A stretch of 64,000 nt of DNA from Capronia americana (Eukaryota > Ascomycota > Eurotiomycetes > Chaetothyriales > Herpotrichiellaceae). The first letter of the stretch is position 1. Each line of letters starts with the position of its first letter. Below, in pieces: positions 33,260 through 42,649 of this stretch. The DNA is taken from NCBI GenBank assembly GCA_016110215.1, contig JADWQD010000006.1:186001-250000 (forward strand). The letters are read 5' to 3'. The notes under the pieces were generated by a model. That model was not told the DNA's origin and ran no database searches. It was given only the letters and a program-made list of their open reading frames with translations. The position numbers were made by a program, and so were the translations under genes.

Positions 33260-35263
33260 ATGTCCCATCTGCGTGAAAAGAACGAGCCCGGCTCTGACGA
33301 AGGCAGCTTCAGGCCTGATGGCAGTGTCGACCTAGAAAGAAGAGGCTCGACGACGGTGCATGGCCGCAAAATGAGCAGGATCGGGCCTCCGCCAAAGCCG
33401 GGTTCCTTATCGCTGCCCGATACATCAGGTTCGGATGACGAGTATGGGAAGTTGGTCGCGATGGAGGCCGACAACGCCATCAAGTATAGGACATGCTCCT
33501 GGCAGAAGGTGGGTTTTCCGAAAGGGATCTTGTTGCGACTGCTAACAAACCAAACAGACCGCGGCTCTACTGTTCTCCGAGTACATTTGCTTGGCGATCA
33601 TGTCGTTCCCTTATTCATATTCAATTCTCGGCCTTGTACCTGGCCTTATCCTTACAGTGGTTCAAGCCGCGTTCGTTCTCTACACATCTCTCGTTGTTTG
33701 GGAATTGTGAGTCCCCTCCGAAACCTGGAATCCGTCTACCTAGATTTAGCGGCTTTTGGTGGTCCCCGTACTGTTCTTGATGCTAATGAAGGTGCAGCTG
33801 TCTCCGCCACCCTGAAGTATTGGATGTCTGTGATATTGGCCAGGTAGGTTACGTTGATCGTCCAAAAGACCATTCTTGCGCTGTCCATACCTACGTATAC
33901 TCACCGAGACTTGTAGATGCTCTTTTGGAACAAGAAGTGGGCTTGGTACTTCACCGCTGTCATGTTCCTTCTGAACAACACCTTCATTCAAGGCCTGCAC
34001 GTCCTCACCATCTCCCGGTACCTCAATACCATGAGCAGTATGTGCATGCCCATTGGTGCACTGGTCAAGGTCTCGGGATACTGACATACTCCAGATCATA
34101 GCGTTTGCACCGTTGGCTTCGCTGCCATTGGGGCCGTAGTCTCATGGGTTTGTTCCATGCCACGGACCTTCGACGCTCTCTCAAAGTTGGCCGCCCTCTC
34201 TGCGTTTTTCACCTTCGTCAGCGTCATTCTCGCAGCTGCCTTTGCCGGTGCGGAAGGCAAACATGGTACCGCCGGATACAACCCTGACCCGAATCACATC
34301 AATGCCAACGGCGTCAAGTTGGGCGGTGAGCCACTCGTTCTCGCCGTGCCAGTGGCCGGCACGACCTTCGTTGCAGGGATGAATGCGTTCCTGAATATCA
34401 GCTACACTTTCATTGGTCAAATCACGCTCCCTAGTTTCATTGCAGAGATGAAGAACCCTTACGACTTCCGTAAGGCGCTGTGGCTAGTCACCATTTGCGA
34501 AATCATACTGTTCAGCTTGGTTGGCGGCATCGGTGAGTTCACGTGCAGACCACTCCCGTGGGGGCCTGACACATACTGACTTTTATGCTAGTCTATGGAT
34601 ACACCGGCACGCAATATAACACGGCACCGGCCTTCGGCAGCCTTGGCAACGACATCTACAAGAAAGTCTCCTTCTCGTTCATGATCCCAACCCTCATCTT
34701 CCTCGGCGTCTTGTACGCCTCGGTCAGCGCCCGGTTCATCTTCTTCCGCCTCTTCGAGGGCACAAAGCACAAGACCCAGAACACCGTGCTCGGATGGGTA
34801 GCTTGGGCCAGTATCCTTGCTGTGACCTGGGTTTTTGCCTTCATCATCGCTGAAGTCATTCCCTTTTTCGCAGACCTGCTCTCCTTGATGAGCAGTCTCT
34901 TCGACTCCTTCTTCGGGTGGATCTTCTGGGGCGTCGCGTACCTGAGAATGCGGAGGGCCGACCTGGGCCCCGGATTCTACAGAAAACGAGGCCTTCGAGG
35001 CTGGGTCGGATTCCTGATGAACATTTTCATCATCATCGTGGGAATTTACTTCTTGGGCGTCGGCACTTATGTGAGTACATATGCATACGTCCTCCTCGTT
35101 TCTTTATCTGCGCCGCCGACGAGGGTTGATTTCGATGCCATGTTGCGACTGGAGCAATTACTGACGTGCTTGGCGATCTTAGGCTTCCGTCGACAGTATC
35201 ATTCTCGATTACGAGGCCGGTAACGTCAAGGGCGTCTTTACCTGCGCAAACAATGCGGTATAA
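33260..35263 (+). CDS. Amino-acid transporter, AAAP family (Mtr-like)
   Basis: Seven exons: 33260-33508, 33558-33706, 33798-33843, 33917-34037, 34095-34532, 34592-35070 and 35183-35263. Introns are 49, 91, 73, 57, 59 and 112 bp, all GT-AG, and every phase matches, giving 520 residues. After a charged N-terminus the transporter core begins at 'SWQKTAALLFSEYICLAIMS' and continues 'FPYSYSILGLVPGLILTVVQ', 'CLRHPEVLDVCDIGQ', 'WAWYFTAVMFLLNNTFIQG' and 'FLNISYTFIGQITLPSFIAE'. About eleven membrane helices are expected. The pattern matches fungal Aa_trans (PF01490) permeases such as Neurospora Mtr, which import neutral or aromatic amino acids at the plasma membrane with protons. The exact substrate is unknown. 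The exact frame at all six junctions strongly supports the model. Confidence 0.92.
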
Positions 35264-36046
35264 AAGCCTCGAGCTCGAACAAATGTCGGAGAATTAGTTC
35301 CCCCTGTTTGAAAACGTGGACGTTCACGGAATGGGTGGTTTCTCCACGCGCTTGTGCAAATCTCCTCTACTTCGTGAACCGACGCTCGAGCGCAAGTGCC
35401 AGGAGTGAAGGAGGATTGCGTTATTGGACCAGGAAAACAAACCCCTGTGGCGCTACCGAATGAATCTATCACGAGGGAGCGATAGTCGCAATCGATTGGA
35501 ATTTGATGATTGGATGACTTGATACATTACAGGCACGGAAGCCGATAGACTACGTACAGCATACGGAGTGCGACTCACAATATGCGATATATAATACCAT
35601 GTATACAGTACACAGTACACAGTATACAATACACAGAGGCCAAGAAAAGCGGTAGAGACGACTACCCGTATACTACTTACCGTATCCTTCAAGGGATGAT
35701 CGTTGAGCATGCTATGTTCCATCGTGGCAGGATCCTCCCCCCATATGAAGGGAGCGTCTGCTCGTAGAGATCTGTCCGTCACGGGATACAGTGGAAGACG
35801 CTACAAAGGAAGATCGCATTGCGTACGACGTGCCCTTCGAGCTCTTACATACATATAGACATATACGAGTATTGTATGGAACTGAAAGCGCGATGCCTCA
35901 CAAGTGAAAGAAAAAAGACTTTACTTCCCTGGATGGGCGTCTCAAAGGCTCAGTACAGTATTGGGATGGCAATTCTCCATATAATGAGAAGCAAGCACAT
36001 ACATAGCACACTTGATTCATGCATGCCGGACCGCCTTCCTCGATCC
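35264..36046. other. Convergent 3' flank with short repeats
   Basis: 783 bp between the transporter (+) and Mak21 (-). It contains an imperfect CAGTACA/CAGTATA array (about 35602-35636) and a one-mismatch copy of the intergenic motif (TACGGAGTG, 35562-35570). No gene is supported. Confidence 0.5.
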
Positions 36047-39000
36047 TCATCGGTCTTCATCATCATCGTCCTCCAACATCTTCGCGTACTCCTCCGCCGT
36101 CGCAAATGTGGGCAAGTTCTTCAACTTCTTCTTCTCGGCCTTGTCTTTCTTCTTACCCTTTGCCTTCTTGTTGGGTTTTTCGGCGTCAGAACCAGCTTGG
36201 GACCCGAAGCCCGCAAAATCGGACACATCGCTTGGGATTCCATCGGCATCATTGTCGGCGGTGGGACGCGCCCGTGCCTTCGCTCCCGCACCAGTATGAC
36301 CCCCGGCTAACGTCCCAGGCGCGTCATCCACGTCCATAAGGTCGTCGTCATTGTCGTCATCTTCGAAGAAAGCCGGATCGATGTCAACGTCATCTTCATC
36401 TTCATCGCCCGCGAGCTCAATATCAACGTCTGACCCAACATCATCACCGGACTCCAGATCCGCCAAGTCGAGATCCGTATCGTCGTCTTCAAACTCGTCG
36501 CCCTCCAGGTCCGGCGCACTAGCCATCATGGCCTTCCATATCTCGTCTTCATCGTCCGCGGCACTTCCATCGTCGTCGATATCGCGCAACTTGTTCTTCT
36601 TCTTCTCCGCATTCTTCACGTCGGTCGACTTCTTCACCGTGGTAAAGTATTGATGGAAGAAGACATCCTCGGCGGCTATGTCGTCAGCTTTCTTGGCGCG
36701 GAATTGTTCGCTATTCACGGGTAGAGAGCGAGCAGTAATGCCGGAGAGGAGAACCGCGTCTTTATTGTCCGTGGCCATGGGCTGCATGATGCTGTTGCCG
36801 CGGAGGCCGGTGTGCGAGAGCTTGGGATTGCGGTAGACGAAGCGGTCGAGGAAGTGCGACAGGCTGTGGACATTGAGGTCGGGCTTGCCTGAGAGGGGGC
36901 GGTGGGCGAGTAGGCTTTCGGCGCTGACGGAGACGGACGGGTGGAAGTGCGCCAGGAATGGGAGGATCTCCCAGAGGGAGGCGTTGGAGGCGTTGGCGTG
37001 CAGGGCGTCTCGTTTGTGCGCGTCGTAGGTAGATGTTCTTTGGGGTGTCTCGTCTGCCGCTAGAGGATTGCTTGCAAGGGGGTCTGTGGCAGTGGCAGTG
37101 GCAAGACGATCTTCATCCTCATCTTCGGAGGGCACGTCGCGGAAAACTTCGACATCGTCTTCTTCATGGTCCTCCGGCTCGTCGACGAGACTTTTAAGGC
37201 TGGGAAAGGTCTTCACCAGGTCCTGGATCAGAAAGAACGCGCCGCAAATGAAGCTCGGTTCGTGGAGTGTTAGCACCTGGGTGAGTCTCTTGATGAAGGC
37301 TCTAACTCTATTTAGGTGGAGGTCTGCTTTAAGGGCTCGGTGGAGCAGGTTTAGGTAGAGCTGCTGTTTCGATGCGATGATGAGCCGTGGGTCGAGAAGG
37401 GATTCGTATAGGACGCGGTAGAAGCGATCGCTGGAAGCTTTGTGTTGACTCGCTTGGGAGATCTGTTGAATGAGCAGGAGTGACTGGATGGACGTGTTGA
37501 AGTTGGCCGAGTGAGTGACTTTGAAGAGGGTCTCGAGGTGGTCAGAGAAAGCGCTGCTGCTGGCACTGGTATATGGATATGCTCGATTGACGCCGGTGAG
37601 GATTGCCGAGATGAGTTTGTCGCGCAAGTCTTCGGCTTGAGCCTGGCCCGGTGTAGATTGGGAGTTCTTGTTCTTGTTCTTCTTCCTGCGCTGTTCTCCT
37701 CGGGACAGAGGCTCTTGGACAGCCTCCTCTTTTGGAGCCGCTTCCTTGTCAGTTTTCAAGAGCCCAGTAAAGAGGCCGAAGTAGATGTCAAGAAGTTTGA
37801 CAGCCACGTCCTCTTCTTTCGCACTCAACGCTGTTTGGTTGAGGGTGACCACTGCGTAGTATTTACCATGCAAACTTTGACCAGGCCGGAAGATGAAGTC
37901 GGACTCAATAGCCGAGACAACCACCATTTTCATGGCCGGATGGGTGATCAACAACTGCATCAACAGGTAAGATGCCTGAGAGGCGATCTTCTTGACCGGA
38001 TCTCCCAACTTGTTGATCAGCAGACGGAGCAGGTTTGACTCCTGTTCTGGGCGCTCCTTGAGGAGCTCGTAAACGTAGCTGACCGCCCTGGCTTTAGAAA
38101 ACTCAATCTCGTCGTTGCACCATACCTCCAGGATCTTCAGAATCTCGAAGTATTGCTCCTTCAGCCAACTCTCGAAAGCCCATGTAACGAGGCGACCCTC
38201 CTTGAGACCGTCCGGTAGTTGCTGCCCCTTCTTCCAATTCCTGACGTTCGCAAAGAAATATATAAGCGTGGGCTGTGCGTGAAAGGCATAAAGCTTCCGA
38301 GACGAAGGGAGCAGGGAGCCTTGCGCGAACAGGTCCTTCAAAGCTCGAAGCACGTCAACTGCTTGAGAGCGACTTCTCTTGCTGGCAAGAACGATCAATG
38401 TCTCAAGCGCTTTGACATTGTGGACGGGCGATTCTTGTACCGCCAGAGTCAGGGCCGAGATCTTGTCGGACAATGTTCCCGACGTGATGACGGTGTTGTA
38501 GAATGATTGTGCGGAGGATGACTGCTGAGATTCTTTGAATTTCCGATTTTCTTCAGCGAGGAGAGATTGGGCGTATTCATGGAGCTGTTCGATGGAGTCC
38601 TTGGAGATGGTATATTTGGGCGATGTCCCAGTGTCGACGTCTGGATCCGATACGTCAAACCACTCTGGCTTTGGTTCGCAAAGGAATTGGGTCTGAATCT
38701 TCCTTCCCTTCTTCGTCTGTTCAGTCTTGTGATCTGGAGCAGTCGGCTTGGATATATCGGCCAGTTCGGGCGCCTCACCCTCACCGTCTGGGCCGTCTTC
38801 TTCAACATCACCCACGACTTCCTCGTCGCCGTCAGTCTCCCCTTGAGCAAGAGCAATCTCTTTCAGAATATTCTTCATTCCCTTATCCAGGCTCTCCACG
38901 GCTTTCTTAGGAGCATCACCCTCCAGTTCTGACTCCGAGTCCGCGTCCGCAAGCAGATCCAAGTCTTCCGCAGTGCCACCTAAACTCTTCATCTCTTGCG

Positions 39001-39352
39001 CCAGAATATCTTCGTCCGAGTCTTCTTCTGCCGCAGCGTCATCTCGCCCAGAAGGCTTCTTGTCCTGACTGAGGACCCTGCCATTGCGGTCCCGCTTTTT
39101 CCCACGCTCAGTCACTGACTGGTCGGTGTTCTCACCCTTCTTCTGCCCCTTCAAAGGTTTCCTTTGTGAGCCATCTTTCTTATCTTGTATCTTGGCAATA
39201 TCTGCATCGCGGAGGTACCGGCGCTGGATCGTCGTGCGCAAATCCTTGACCTCTTCATCTTTCGACTCGCCGCGGGATTTCGAAGGCTTCTGTCGAGATT
39301 TGTTCGATCTGATAGCATTGGCGCCACTGGCGGCCGTCCTCGGTCTGGACAT
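36047..39352 (-). CDS. MAK21: Ribosome biogenesis protein Mak21/Noc1 (CBF/Mak21 family)
   Basis: A single-exon gene of 1101 residues, a typical length. Mak21/Noc1 pairs with Noc2 in the nucleolus and accompanies early 60S pre-ribosomes. The N-terminus is basic and acidic low complexity. A HEAT-like helical region then leads to the CBF/Mak21 domain (roughly residues 530-800): 'LNLLHRALKADLHLNRVRAF', 'FICGAFFLIQDLVKTFPSL', 'YDAHKRDALHANASNASLWE' and 'LAHFHPSVSVSAESLL'. 'FLDRFVYRNPK' follows. The C-terminal 220 residues carry long Asp/Glu runs and end in Lys-rich nuclear segments. It is divergent from the WSC protein (354-bp gap). Confidence 0.94.
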   Translation of the reverse strand: MSRPRTAASGANAIRSNKSRQKPSKSRGESKDEEVKDLRTTIQRRYLRDADIAKIQDKKDGSQRKPLKGQKKGENTDQSVTERGKKRDRNGRVLSQDKKPSGRDDAAAEEDSDEDILAQEMKSLGGTAEDLDLLADADSESELEGDAPKKAVESLDKGMKNILKEIALAQGETDGDEEVVGDVEEDGPDGEGEAPELADISKPTAPDHKTEQTKKGRKIQTQFLCEPKPEWFDVSDPDVDTGTSPKYTISKDSIEQLHEYAQSLLAEENRKFKESQQSSSAQSFYNTVITSGTLSDKISALTLAVQESPVHNVKALETLIVLASKRSRSQAVDVLRALKDLFAQGSLLPSSRKLYAFHAQPTLIYFFANVRNWKKGQQLPDGLKEGRLVTWAFESWLKEQYFEILKILEVWCNDEIEFSKARAVSYVYELLKERPEQESNLLRLLINKLGDPVKKIASQASYLLMQLLITHPAMKMVVVSAIESDFIFRPGQSLHGKYYAVVTLNQTALSAKEEDVAVKLLDIYFGLFTGLLKTDKEAAPKEEAVQEPLSRGEQRRKKNKNKNSQSTPGQAQAEDLRDKLISAILTGVNRAYPYTSASSSAFSDHLETLFKVTHSANFNTSIQSLLLIQQISQASQHKASSDRFYRVLYESLLDPRLIIASKQQLYLNLLHRALKADLHLNRVRAFIKRLTQVLTLHEPSFICGAFFLIQDLVKTFPSLKSLVDEPEDHEEDDVEVFRDVPSEDEDEDRLATATATDPLASNPLAADETPQRTSTYDAHKRDALHANASNASLWEILPFLAHFHPSVSVSAESLLAHRPLSGKPDLNVHSLSHFLDRFVYRNPKLSHTGLRGNSIMQPMATDNKDAVLLSGITARSLPVNSEQFRAKKADDIAAEDVFFHQYFTTVKKSTDVKNAEKKKNKLRDIDDDGSAADDEDEIWKAMMASAPDLEGDEFEDDDTDLDLADLESGDDVGSDVDIELAGDEDEDDVDIDPAFFEDDDNDDDLMDVDDAPGTLAGGHTGAGAKARARPTADNDADGIPSDVSDFAGFGSQAGSDAEKPNKKAKGKKKDKAEKKKLKNLPTFATAEEYAKMLEDDDDEDR

Positions 39353-39706
39353 CTAGCCTGCTGTTCTCGCTGGTGGTCAGCAGTCAATATTGTGTAGTTC
39401 CCAGCATCGAGTTGCAAGTGCTGTGGAGTCGCAGAAATCCTCCCAAAAATCTCAAGTCCACCGGCCACTTGTCGGGCGGATTTTACAGAACGCCGAGAAA
39501 ATTATCTCCATCCAGCCTCGCGAGGCTCGCACGCTGTCACTGAACTTAACTGTCACTGTACTTCGTACGACTAATTACTCTGTACTCTGTGACGCCTGCG
39601 CACATCGCAAGTTGGTGGCTGTACTTCAAGTAGTGATGAGACCTGACTTCCCCATCTTGCTTTCCATCTTGTTGAATACCGTGTCCGCAGAAATTATCTC
39701 GCTAAG
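39353..39706. promoter_or_regulatory. Bidirectional promoter between Mak21 and the WSC gene
   Basis: A 354-bp gap between divergent starts. It contains TACTCTGTA (39576-39584), a one-mismatch form of the intergenic motif. No TATA box is evident. Confidence 0.45.
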
Positions 39707-40207
39707 ATGACCCGGACAATACTCCGCCCCGTCATATTGATCTTGCTCCTGGTCTCGCCTTTCGTTCTCCTCGCACCGCCGGTTCTCGCCCAGTCATCCG
39801 CACCGGCATCGGCATCTGGATCAGTGCCGACCAATTCTCTACCCATGAATGCAGCCGCCCAAGCCGAAACCACATCAACACCCAATTCAATCACCCCGCT
39901 AGGCTGCTACAGCCAAGGCGACCCCCTCGAGTGTCAGGGCGATTACGTATTTCAGAGCAGAGGATACTGCCGCACCGTATGCCGACGGTTGAACAAGCCC
40001 GTCATGGCCACAACTGGCGGGACGACATGTTATTGCGGGGACGAATTCCCGGCCCTGGATTCCGAGGTCGACATGCGCCATTGCAATGTGTCTTGCGCGG
40101 GATATAGCTTGGAGACCTGTGGTGGGGTCGGGTTCTGGCAGGTCTATCTTATTGGGTGGATGGATAGGGACGTTGGTGATCTGCGACAGCAGTGGCAGCA
40201 AGGCTAG
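39707..40207 (+). CDS. Small secreted WSC-domain protein
   Basis: 166 residues in one exon. A strong signal peptide (about residues 1-28, hydrophobic core 'ILILLLVSPFVLLAPPVLA', cleavage likely after VLA) is followed by a Ser/Thr/Ala linker, then one WSC domain. This starts 'PLGCYSQGD' and contains 'GYCRTVCR', 'TTCYCGDEFPAL', 'HCNVSCAG' and 'ETCGGVGFWQVY', with nine cysteines. WSC domains are putative carbohydrate binders found in yeast cell-wall stress sensors and in secreted fungal enzymes. Here no membrane helix follows; the chain ends about 20 residues after the domain, so it is probably a secreted or wall-associated protein. An unrecognised 3' intron leading to a longer product cannot be excluded, although I see no clear donor. 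Confidence 0.78.
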   Translation: MTRTILRPVILILLLVSPFVLLAPPVLAQSSAPASASGSVPTNSLPMNAAAQAETTSTPNSITPLGCYSQGDPLECQGDYVFQSRGYCRTVCRRLNKPVMATTGGTTCYCGDEFPALDSEVDMRHCNVSCAGYSLETCGGVGFWQVYLIGWMDRDVGDLRQQWQQG

Positions 40208-40522
40208 CTGGGTAGAGATGGTTTGTTGTCAATGTCACAAGTCCATGGTACGTGTTACATGCTACATTGTATGTATGCCTGTCTATGACGACGGAGAACG
40301 TATTAGGTTGGGATTAGTATGCTTTGCAAAACCACATCGCCTCGCATCGTCGCAATGCACCTGAATTACCATGTCAATTTCTTCACATTGAAGCCCAGCC
40401 ACCCCCTCTGGCAGGTCCTACACCGATCGCGGCGATGACGAACTTCAAACTTCTCCATCGGTCGTGCATATCTGCATCCCCACCGGTCGCTCATTACCAC
40501 CACTCTTTCCAGCCGCCGTCGC
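40208..40522. other. Convergent 3' flank
   Basis: 315 bp between the WSC gene (+) and the GPI-type protein (-). I see nothing in it. Confidence 0.5.
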
Positions 40523-41656
40523 TTAGAGGGCCAGCGCCGCGAAAAGGAGGCCAGCTACTGCCGCCAAGCCTGCCAGGGGGTTTCCTGTACCAAACGTGTA
40601 AGCAGCTGCTCCGGTGCTAGACGCACTAGGGGATGCTGCTGACCCGCTAGCCGTAGAGCTAACACTCGCTGTGGCAGACGAGCCTGAGCCCGAAGCTGAA
40701 GCCGTGCTGAGACCAATGGTGTCATTCTCTTTAGGAACACCTCCTAGCAGCGATACATTGGCAATGGCGGGGTACTGGAGGACACCACCGTCTGGATACG
40801 CCGAGCAGTTCGCGTTCTCGGCTAGTGGGCAGGTGTTGACGTCAGTGCAGATGCTCTGCAACTGTGGTCCGGCAGACGGAGGAATGACTGTGGCAGGGGC
40901 GAGGCAGCGGGAATTGAAGGTCGCCTCCAGAGCCGCTCGTGTGAATGCCACATCTGGATCCTCAAATCCGATAGACTGTCCGGCGATGGCGATCTGGTCG
41001 TTGAAGTAGGAGGCCTCGAAGAGGTTGGGGTCCATGAATCTTGAACATGTCAGATCATGAGGGGCTGGGCCGCATGTAGGTCGAGGACTTACTTATGAAC
41101 CTCCCACATGCTGGCCACACCTTGGTAGTGCGGAAAGTCATCGCTGCCTTGCTGAGAGCAGCCGTAGAAGTCGCCGAAGTATTGGTAGACGTGGGTGAGG
41201 AGCCGGCTGTACCCGGAGTGGTGAGTAGAGTGTCGGGGGACTATTGGACATTACTCACTATTGATTGGACTTGGTCGTGTTGGCTGGCTTGTTGGCCAGG
41301 AGAGCATCGGCACCTCCATCGTCGAGATAATTCACAACTGAGGCCTTCCCGCCCACGTTGGAAGAAACGTAGCCACCAGTGAAGTACGGCAGCAGGTTAA
41401 CCTCGTGACCCTGGAAGGTCCTCGGCCCGGCAATTCCATCGACTTTGACCCCGACGTTAGGAGTGGTGTAGTTGCCGAGAATGAAGGTGTGGGTGATCAA
41501 GGCCATCAGCTCCTGCTGGCTTGCAGCGGTGTTCTCTTTTCCGAGGATGAGAGGGGTGTAGTAGTCGCAGATGGTTGTGTCGTTCGGACGCAAGGCGGCG
41601 GCAACGCCCAAGGCCGCGAGGAAGGAGAGACCCTTGAGGGACATGTTGGACGGCAT
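40523..41656 (-). CDS. Predicted GPI-anchored secreted protein of a conserved fungal family
   Basis: Three exons: 41656-41259, 41206-41093 and 41039-40523. Introns of 52 bp (GTGAGT/ACAG) and 53 bp (GTAAGT/CAAG) keep frame, giving 342 residues from MPSNMSLKG (or 338 from the second ATG at 41644). A signal peptide (core 'LSFLAALGVAAAL') precedes the conserved domain: 'TICDYYTPLILG', 'FILGNYTTPNVGVKVDGIAG', 'GHEVNLLPYFTGGY', 'VVNYLDDGGADALLANKP', 'RLLTHVYQYFGDFYGCS' and 'VASMWEVHKFMDPNL'. The C-terminus is a Ser/Ala-rich stretch ending in a hydrophobic tail without charged residues ('LAGLAAVAGLLFAALAL'), the pattern of a GPI attachment signal. I recognise the domain from other fungal genomes as an unnamed extracellular family; its activity is unknown to me. 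Confidence 0.82.
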
Positions 41657-42649
41657 GTTGGGAGAGATGCCGCTATGGAGGTGCTTCTGTTTCTTGATTT
41701 GAGGAGAGCGCAAGTTGCTGGAGATGAGAACTGCAGCCACTCGCGGCGGAGCTTGCCAGTTTATATGTCAACAGCTCGACGGCCGGCATCGACATACCGC
41801 CTCTGTTTCGGGCAATTGGGAGTTAGGGAGGCTGTTGCATGCAAGCAAAGCCCGCGGGCTGAGAATGCACCCACTCAGAGGGGTGTATTTGAGAACAAAG
41901 CGGAGTGAAGGCAACGCGAAGTATGGCCATAGCTCGCACTGTCCAATTTCAGCTCGTGCAACGCTTCCAAAACCAGATATTTCTGCGTGTGATACTGGCC
42001 AGGGCAGCGCCCTGGAACGAATCATGCCCATCCCATTACCAACTTCAGATCGGTGCATCTCTGTAGCCATAGGGGCGTGCAGTTTGAGATAACGTGTCCT
42101 GCAGTAGCCTCAACGTGGAGTTGAAATTCATAATCCGAGCTCGCGAAATGTCAACAAGAACGGCATAGCATCAGTAGACGGATATGGGAATTCGGTATCG
42201 CCAACGTTGGAGGCGCGACGCAGCCTATCACCGCGACGGGCTCGCTGCTGACAGATGCCATCGCACGGCACCATTCGCTCTCGTAACGATCCACATAAGG
42301 ATGCAGCATCTCAGTCAGGGTACGGGACACCACATGGAGAGGGCGACAAGGGCTGCGATGTTGACGGCCGCTGGATTGGGCTCGAGGATCGGAATTGGAG
42401 GCAGCGACAAGCTGCGAATTTGCTTTGCCGTGGCCGAGATTCGCCGCGTCTGATTGGCTGTAAAAGCCCCGCCCCCTTAGGCTCCCTTTGTTCATTCTGA
42501 TCGTTTACCGTCCTTCATGGCTTGTGTTGTCCGGAGATCTGAGGGACACCCTGTCGGATCTTGATTATTGTTGCTGATTCCTGCTTCCTCATTCCTGACA
42601 GGTCCAGCTGGTTGCCGATGACGACATCTCAAACTCGGCTTGTCGCGCA
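41657..42649. promoter_or_regulatory. Divergent promoter region of the GPI-type protein and mitochondrial ProRS
   Basis: 993 bp. On the ProRS side an inverted CCAAT box (ATTGG at 42453-42457 within TGATTGGCTG) lies about 195 bp before the start codon, next to a GC-rich CCCCGCCCCC run (about 42467-42476). No gene is supported. Confidence 0.5.
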
